From Ehretia macrophylla (lineage: Eukaryota > Streptophyta > Magnoliopsida > Boraginales > Ehretiaceae): a stretch of DNA of 64,000 nucleotides. The notes below the pieces were generated by a model that worked only from the letters and a program-made list of their open reading frames with translations, was not told the DNA's origin and did no database searches. Position numbers and translations under genes: made by a program. Positions 58,808-64,000 of the stretch are shown in pieces. Each line of letters begins with the position of its first letter. Within the stretch, counting starts at the first letter, position 1. Where the stretch lies: the NCBI GenBank assembly GCA_037974665.1, contig CM075770.1, positions 98,067,350-98,131,349 of the forward strand. The letters are read 5' to 3'.

Positions 58808-61486
58808 GTAAGAGTTGAGTTGGAATTGATATAGTTAATTGCTAAACTTATATGAACACCCTAGGGTTGCATACTTGAGCTAATTCGGGGAGTTGAAGTA
58901 AATCTGGGCTATTCTTTTAGCGTGCTTGGCATAATCCCATGTGAGGGAGACTTCATCCTTATGTGCATAATAGTTTATTTACTTGTACTTAGATTATGTG
59001 CACTTATTGTCTATATATTGTGTGTGAGGGTAACCTACTTTGTTGTCCCTCAATCATGTGTTTATTGATGTATTCTATTATTATCATTTTGAGTGCATTT
59101 CATCGTGGTTGTGCAACCATTGGGGCATGGTAGTGTCGTGGAAACCGGGCGGTATTGGGCTTGTCGGTATACCTCGGCTACTATGGTTACCCAGTCCCTC
59201 TCTCACTTGGGATGCCGCCCAAGGAGAGTTGGGTCGTAAGATTTCGGGGTACATCCGGAGTACACCCATTTTTGGAGTTATAAGGGATCTCGGCTTATCG
59301 ATATCAGTGTCATCTTACATTGGGATTTCAGTTCGTGATTGAAGAAGAAGTGAATCGTATCCTTTTTAATGTGTGGTAACTTGTTGTTTCAATTGTTCTT
59401 TGTTTGTAAAATGCTTTATTGTACTAACTGCTGCATTGCACGTCCCCAGTAGACCTTATCCCTCACTGGGAAATTGTGATTGTTCATACCTCGCTAAACA
59501 TGTTTCAGGTAGTGCAGTTGGAGGAGTTGACTTGATTGCTGTGTGCTGTTACTTGAGATTTGAGTGATTGCTGCTAAATTGCGGAAGACCTTTATTGTTC
59601 TACTTTCTATTCTATTTTGGAGCCTAAGGGCTTATGTATATATATTTGGGTAGTTGCAGGTTTGAAAGCTAAGTAGATGTAGTAAGTGTTATGGAATTGT
59701 GACATGTAATAACTTGTATTTTTGCTCTTAGCTTCTTTGCATGCTTGGGAGTGAATGACGGGTTGTTTTCAATTTCTAAGAATGCTTAAAAGCTATCATG
59801 GAGTGGCATAATAAGTGGTTTTGTAAAGAAGTTAAGTTTTGAATGCATGCTTGCGTGTATCTAAACTGTTTGCATGTCTTAAGGCTCGGATGGCCTTAAA
59901 GTTGAGATTTTTATTTTGGAAATGGCTTTAGTGTTATTCTATAGCTTATTTGAATGTTTACAGGTTTTCAGAATGTCCATGGAACAGAGGAGACTCTGTC
60001 CGTTTTCCTTAAAATTTTGAGACCGGGTTGGAATTGGGTTGAGAATAGTTTGGTTTTTAGAGCCTCCGATCTCGTGAGAGATCGGGGCGTTATAACGCCT
60101 CTATTGGTTCGCTGGATTTGGGCCATGTGTTTCTTCCAGAAGCTAATGGAATTTTTTGGTCAAGGGCGCTCGAGTGCCCAGGAGGGTGAGCTCGAGCGCC
60201 CTTCTGTTGACTTTTTGGCTTCAAATTTTGACTTTGACCAGATGGTTGACCGTGGTATTTTCGGGAGTTTTTCACTATTTTGACCCTCCAAATGATGGAA
60301 TTTGGCTAAAATCACGCCGTTTGCTCAGAAGGCCGTTTCTACCCAAAAAAGTGGTATGATTTGTGAAAAACGGACATAGGTCACTATTTGAGATCATTGA
60401 GGTCAATATTTCGAGTCCGATTTCGCGCTAGTTTCGGCCAAATTTCATCTCTATGAGCTTCATTCTTCTACCAATTCCCATGTTTTCCCGATCTTAACTT
60501 CTTGACTTGCAATTTGGATCGTTTCGGGTCTGATTCTTCACTTTTCAGTATCATCCTACATTGCATCAAAAGTCTATAAGTGTTCCATTTATTCTTAAGT
60601 TATGATGCGAAGTAGTACAAATATAATGGTTTGAGTGTTGCAAATACAGTCACATCAGTATATTAGGACTACCCAACTAATGATGAAGTGAAATTCTACG
60701 AACCCTTAGTAATTATTATGCAACCAATTCATTCTATCTGAATTATCCTGATTGAGCTAGAGTCATGGATATGGTGCTCAAACTCCATTACTTAATAATA
60801 TACTCAAATCAGTAACTCATGAATAATTTGTGGAGCGATCCACTATTCTATCTTGGCCAAGAATTTCCAGTTACTCGATTAATAGATCGCATAAGATCCC
60901 TAATTGACAGATTCTGTATCTACACTCACTTATCTCCATGTCAGAATAGATCATAACCACTGAGTACATTATTCAATCCTTGATGAAGACTAACTTTATT
61001 GCACCAACAAATTATGGTATCCCTAACACAAGATAACCGTCGTGTCTCAAGTCTAAAGACTAATTGCATCATGACATTGTACAATGAATTATTGACTAAT
61101 CCATGTAATTCGTTGTACTAGCGGTCATGTCTAGTAACTTATTCTCAACAATCACTTATACATCTACCCTTACGATATGAGACTAATAGCTCAAATTAAT
61201 ACCTCATATTATTTGGATGGTAGACTGTAATATAATTTTTTTGGATAAACTAACGCCTAATTAATTTATCCTATGATCGGAGACTACTTTTAGAATATAT
61301 TTTTAATATAGATTATGTCACTCATATCCTTACTTTTAAGGATAGAATCTATAAATATTATTCTAAGGACTTTTATTTAAATAGTTAATCACAATGAATG
61401 ATATTTAAATAAACTTCCCACATTAAAAAAATAATATAATTATTATGTCCTAAAATAAATTGACTTTTAGGGCATATAATCCAACA

Positions 61487-61585
61487 GTATATTCTTAACT
61501 AACCTCATGAATTGTCATAATCTCAACATAATTTGAAGAGGTAGTAGTCATGGTTTGTTTTTCTTAAAGGTCAAACAAATATGTG

Positions 61586-61645
<60 letters not shown>

Positions 61646-62624
61646 TATGTATGTTTTTATGCATATGGATACGTATATACCATTGATTTGTATATGTTAA
61701 AAAATGTGAATGTCAATGATAACATTCAGAATGCATCAATAAATAAACATGGATACCGATTGTGGTAGAAGATTTAAAGTTCCATCCTAAATCAATTCAG
61801 TATGGTATCATAACTAAGTTTTACTCCAATCTTATTTATTCACGTTAGTACCATTTTGTTTAGATGCCGACTCTAGTATATGAAGAATTTAGTTCACATG
61901 TGTGTGTATATATATATCGAGTCTGGAATTATTAATTGGACCTCATTTAAATAGATTTGAAGTAATTAAGTGTTAATTACAAGAACAAGTGTAGCTGCCG
62001 CCCACTTTGTATTTTCATCCTTCTTTTTATTCTAACCTTATTACTTTAGAAATTACACAAGGACCCTAACCTAATGTTAGAACTTTTTTATTTTTATGTA
62101 CTACCACTAATTGAGACATTTTTTGTTATTTCAAAGATGGGTCGAGGTTGATAGATAAAGCGCAAAATATAATCTATGGTGATCGAGTTCAATTAAACCA
62201 AAAGTCTATTTCACTACTCTTATTATTTTTATTAGTTGCGTGATATGTAAGAAGTAAGACATGTTTTAAATCTAGAATAGTTTGATGATGAGGCCCAATA
62301 AAGTATTGTAAAGCCAAATCCCTTTCTTCCATTCGGATACTAATAGTCTAAATATTAGTGTTTCTAAACACGAGCCAAGATGATTCACTAAATGACTAAA
62401 GCTTTGATTGTCCTAACTTTTAGATACACAAAAGTGCTTCTTGAGAGTTTAGAAGATGAAACTAACATGTTTCGCCTTACTTTTAAGTAAAAGTTGAAGT
62501 TGTAAAAGATTAAAAAATAAGAAGCCCCAAATTGGAGTTTTTCAAAAAAGACTTTTGCAACCCCTGTTTTTATATAATGCGGAGAGTTATTTTTCTTTTC
62601 CTTTCTCAAATATGAACTATTTAA
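61487..62624. repeat. X module lacking the gene segment, copy B second unit
   Basis: Matches 26591-27740, with the TA microsatellite at 61592-61641 and the same deletion junction at 62624/62625. The shared junction dates the gene loss before the 25-kb duplication. Confidence 0.85.
61592..61641. repeat. TA microsatellite, copy 4
   Basis: A pure TA run of about 50 bp, slightly shorter than its paralogue at 26695-26757. Confidence 0.9.
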
Positions 62625-64000
62625 TTTCTCCCAAGTACACAAAAAAACCTTTTGTTTAGATATTGGTGTGAAATCAAAACTTCTTCTAAAAATACTTGTA
62701 TTGTTTTTCTTATCCACCACTCTTCTCTTCATATATAAATAATTAGAACTTCTATCTTGTACAAAATAATTGTCAAAAGATAATATAGTGATGATAAATA
62801 TACAGAGAAAGAAAAATAAAATAAATTCTATAAATTTCTCTTATTCATTTTTGGTTTGAGTTAGCTTTATTTATAGGATTTCAAATATTCTAGATTTATA
62901 GGCTCTGACATAATCACATTAGCTGTTTTATCACACTCAGTTTCAAATTATGTTTTGAAATTATGTTTGTTGTATTTTGAGTTTATTGTTGTGTAATTCT
63001 TATGGCTTATCTTCATTTGTTAACTACAGTAACTATTTGTATAAATTGTTGTAATCGCTCAATTAATGAAATATAGAAAAATACTTTAGCTAAGTGGATG
63101 GCTCAAAAACTAACTTCATCTGCACTTACGGGGGTGTGTTGAATTATAATAAATAATACAATTAACCCCTTTTTAACAACTTAAATTTTAAATGAGGCGC
63201 TCACTTAATATTAGCAATAAAAAGGCCTTAACATAACCATAGTAGCTGATTGCATAGGCGTTGATATAATTATACTAGCCTTTATGATTTTCCAAAATGT
63301 GGCTTTCACGTTCATTCATTCTTCCGATTTTCACATTGATCTATATTGTGACATTCAGTTTCCTTGGTATTGCAAGCTTTACATTCATTCATATTACAAG
63401 TTCCACATTCGTTCATATCATGATATTCACATTTATCCATATTGTGGCTTTCTCACTTGCTCATATTATAGCTTTTATACTAGTGAATATTCATTAGTGA
63501 GTACTTCATAACACTCCTTATTGAAAATTCACCACAAAAGTATATTTTATCAAAACCTTTGCCAAGAAAAACCTAATAGGTAAAAACTTGACTAAGAAAA
63601 ATGAATAAACTATTCTGACAATGATATATAACATACTTGGTCTATCGCATTAAAATATTACCAAGAAAACCCAATATGAAAAAAACCCTTAGTAAACAAA
63701 TTTATTAGATTTTCACTTGAGTGTACTTGTTGAATATCAATGACACAATTAGTTTGAATCTTATAAACATAGACAAATTTCGAAGATATTTGTTTTATCT
63801 CTTCACATTCAATATAACCAACTTTGATTTGTGTATTATAGATGTCAAAATTTACAATTACGAATTTGCAGACACCAGCAATCTATACGATCAAAAGGCA
63901 AAGAGAGTGACGTGAGTCTTTGACACTAGTGTTGTGCCAGCCAAAGACGCTCTAACACTCAAGTCAGTGCTTTATTGGGAGGTGTATAAATATGAGAACT
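62625..64000 (-). repeat. Y module: decayed copia 3' end, copy 3, to window edge
   Basis: Matches 27741-29116. The last bases (TGGGAGGTGTATAAATATGAG) pass the Y-W boundary with no Tekay LTR, as at 29092, so another W unit appears to begin at the edge. Confidence 0.75.
63658..63861 (-). pseudogene. RNase H C-terminal remnant, probably Ty1/copia, copy 3
   Basis: Same truncated fragment as 9934-10137 and 28773-28977, with the LFTKGF region retained and small frame differences at its end. Confidence 0.55.

Larger units (their letters stand above)
47320..60094 (+). mobile_element. Tekay/Del-type solo LTR, copy B, split by the chromovirus
   Basis: The LTR parts are 47320-49304 and 58813-60094, about 3.27 kb in total, matching 21954-25217. 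The target duplication is ATGCC (47315-47319, one change) and ACGCC (60095-60099). It ends TATA like copy A. Confidence 0.83.
40471..60657 (-). mobile_element. Non-autonomous Athila/Tat-type gypsy element, copy B
   Basis: LTRs 40471-42326 and 46029-60657 (the latter split by nested elements), target duplication GTATA at 40466-40470 and 60658-60662, interior 42327-46028. Same order as copy A, with gag-like relic only and no polymerase. Confidence 0.85.
46029..60657 (-). repeat. 5' LTR of the gag-only element, copy B, split by nested elements
   Basis: The LTR sequence is 46029-47319 plus 60100-60657, about 1.85 kb. The minisatellite has two units (46610-46701), as in copy A's 5' LTR. Confidence 0.85.
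39842..61486 (-). mobile_element. Copia-like solo LTR, split by nested elements, copy B
   Basis: TGTTG...CAACA ends with GTATA at 39837-39841 and 61487-61491. The LTR parts are 39842-40470 and 60663-61486. It holds the gag-only element at 40471-60657 and, inside that, the chromovirus. Confidence 0.8.
29546..64000. repeat. Tandem segmental duplication, copy B (runs off right edge)
   Basis: This is the second copy of the 25.5-kb unit. It is lengthened by the 9.5-kb chromovirus (49305-58807, plus its 5-bp target duplication) and changed at 33839-35880, where a 2.0-kb copia-like LTR replaces about 2.1 kb of copy A (8340-10450). The window ends at the equivalent of 29116 in copy A, so only a few hundred bases are missing before a possible third copy. 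Confidence 0.93.

Noticed and set aside
1-64000. tRNA, rRNA, CRISPR or bacterial-type operons
   Set aside because: No cloverleaf gene, ribosomal sequence, regularly spaced repeat-spacer array or operon-like gene run was seen on either strand.

Overview
This window is repeat-dominated intergenic DNA from a flowering-plant nuclear genome, probably a eudicot. The evidence is plant Ty3/gypsy and probable Ty1/copia LTR retrotransposons with plant-type primer-binding sites (initiator tRNA-Met and tRNA-Asp), a TRIM-like element, a hAT-like non-autonomous element, AT-rich spacers and one small eukaryotic-style gene with a TATA box. No bacterial operons, rRNA, tRNA or CRISPR arrays were seen. The species cannot be named from the sequence alone.

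Layout. Positions 1-4070 hold the 5' part of a minus-strand Ty3/gypsy element that runs off the left edge. From 4071 on, the window is a tandem segmental duplication with a period of about 25.5 kb: copy A is 4071-29545 and copy B is 29546 to beyond 64000. Each copy is built from two smaller W-X-Y units. W is an LTR-like fragment plus a TRIM-like element. X carries the small gene, a hAT-like element and a LINE-like tail. Y is the 3' end of a dead element, probably Ty1/copia. In the second unit of each big copy the gene-bearing 2.9 kb of X is missing (junctions at 27740/27741 and 62624/62625), so one gene copy remains per big unit, at 6410-6925 and 31916-32431.

Retrotransposons sit inside the W-X-Y array like nested dolls. 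A 2.9-kb Tekay-type solo LTR lies between Y and W (10264-13205; truncated copy 35881-38617). A copia-like solo LTR in W (14430-26590; 39842-61486) contains a gag-only Athila/Tat-type element (15059-25780; 40471-60657). The 5' LTR of that element contains another Tekay-type solo LTR (21954-25217; 47320-60094). In copy B only, this last LTR contains a complete 9.5-kb Tekay-type chromovirus (49305-58807). Most of these insertions are supported by a 5-bp target-site duplication or by an uninterrupted paralogous site in the same window, so their relative order can be read directly: the small-unit duplication and the inner insertions came before the 25-kb duplication, and the 9.5-kb chromovirus came after it.

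Coding content. The only candidate host gene is the duplicated 171-codon gene of unknown function. Its two copies differ at five positions, all amino-acid changing. The chromovirus gag-pol is nearly intact, with protease, RT, RNase H, integrase and a chromodomain-like C-terminus, but has one in-frame TAG in gag. The left-edge element has an open gag-pol frame to the window edge. The other coding traces are decayed gag-like or RNase H-like fragments. I found no new multi-gene system. The notable biology is the layered duplication and insertion history, an apparent template-switch hairpin, a gag-only retroelement family, and the orphan gene pair.
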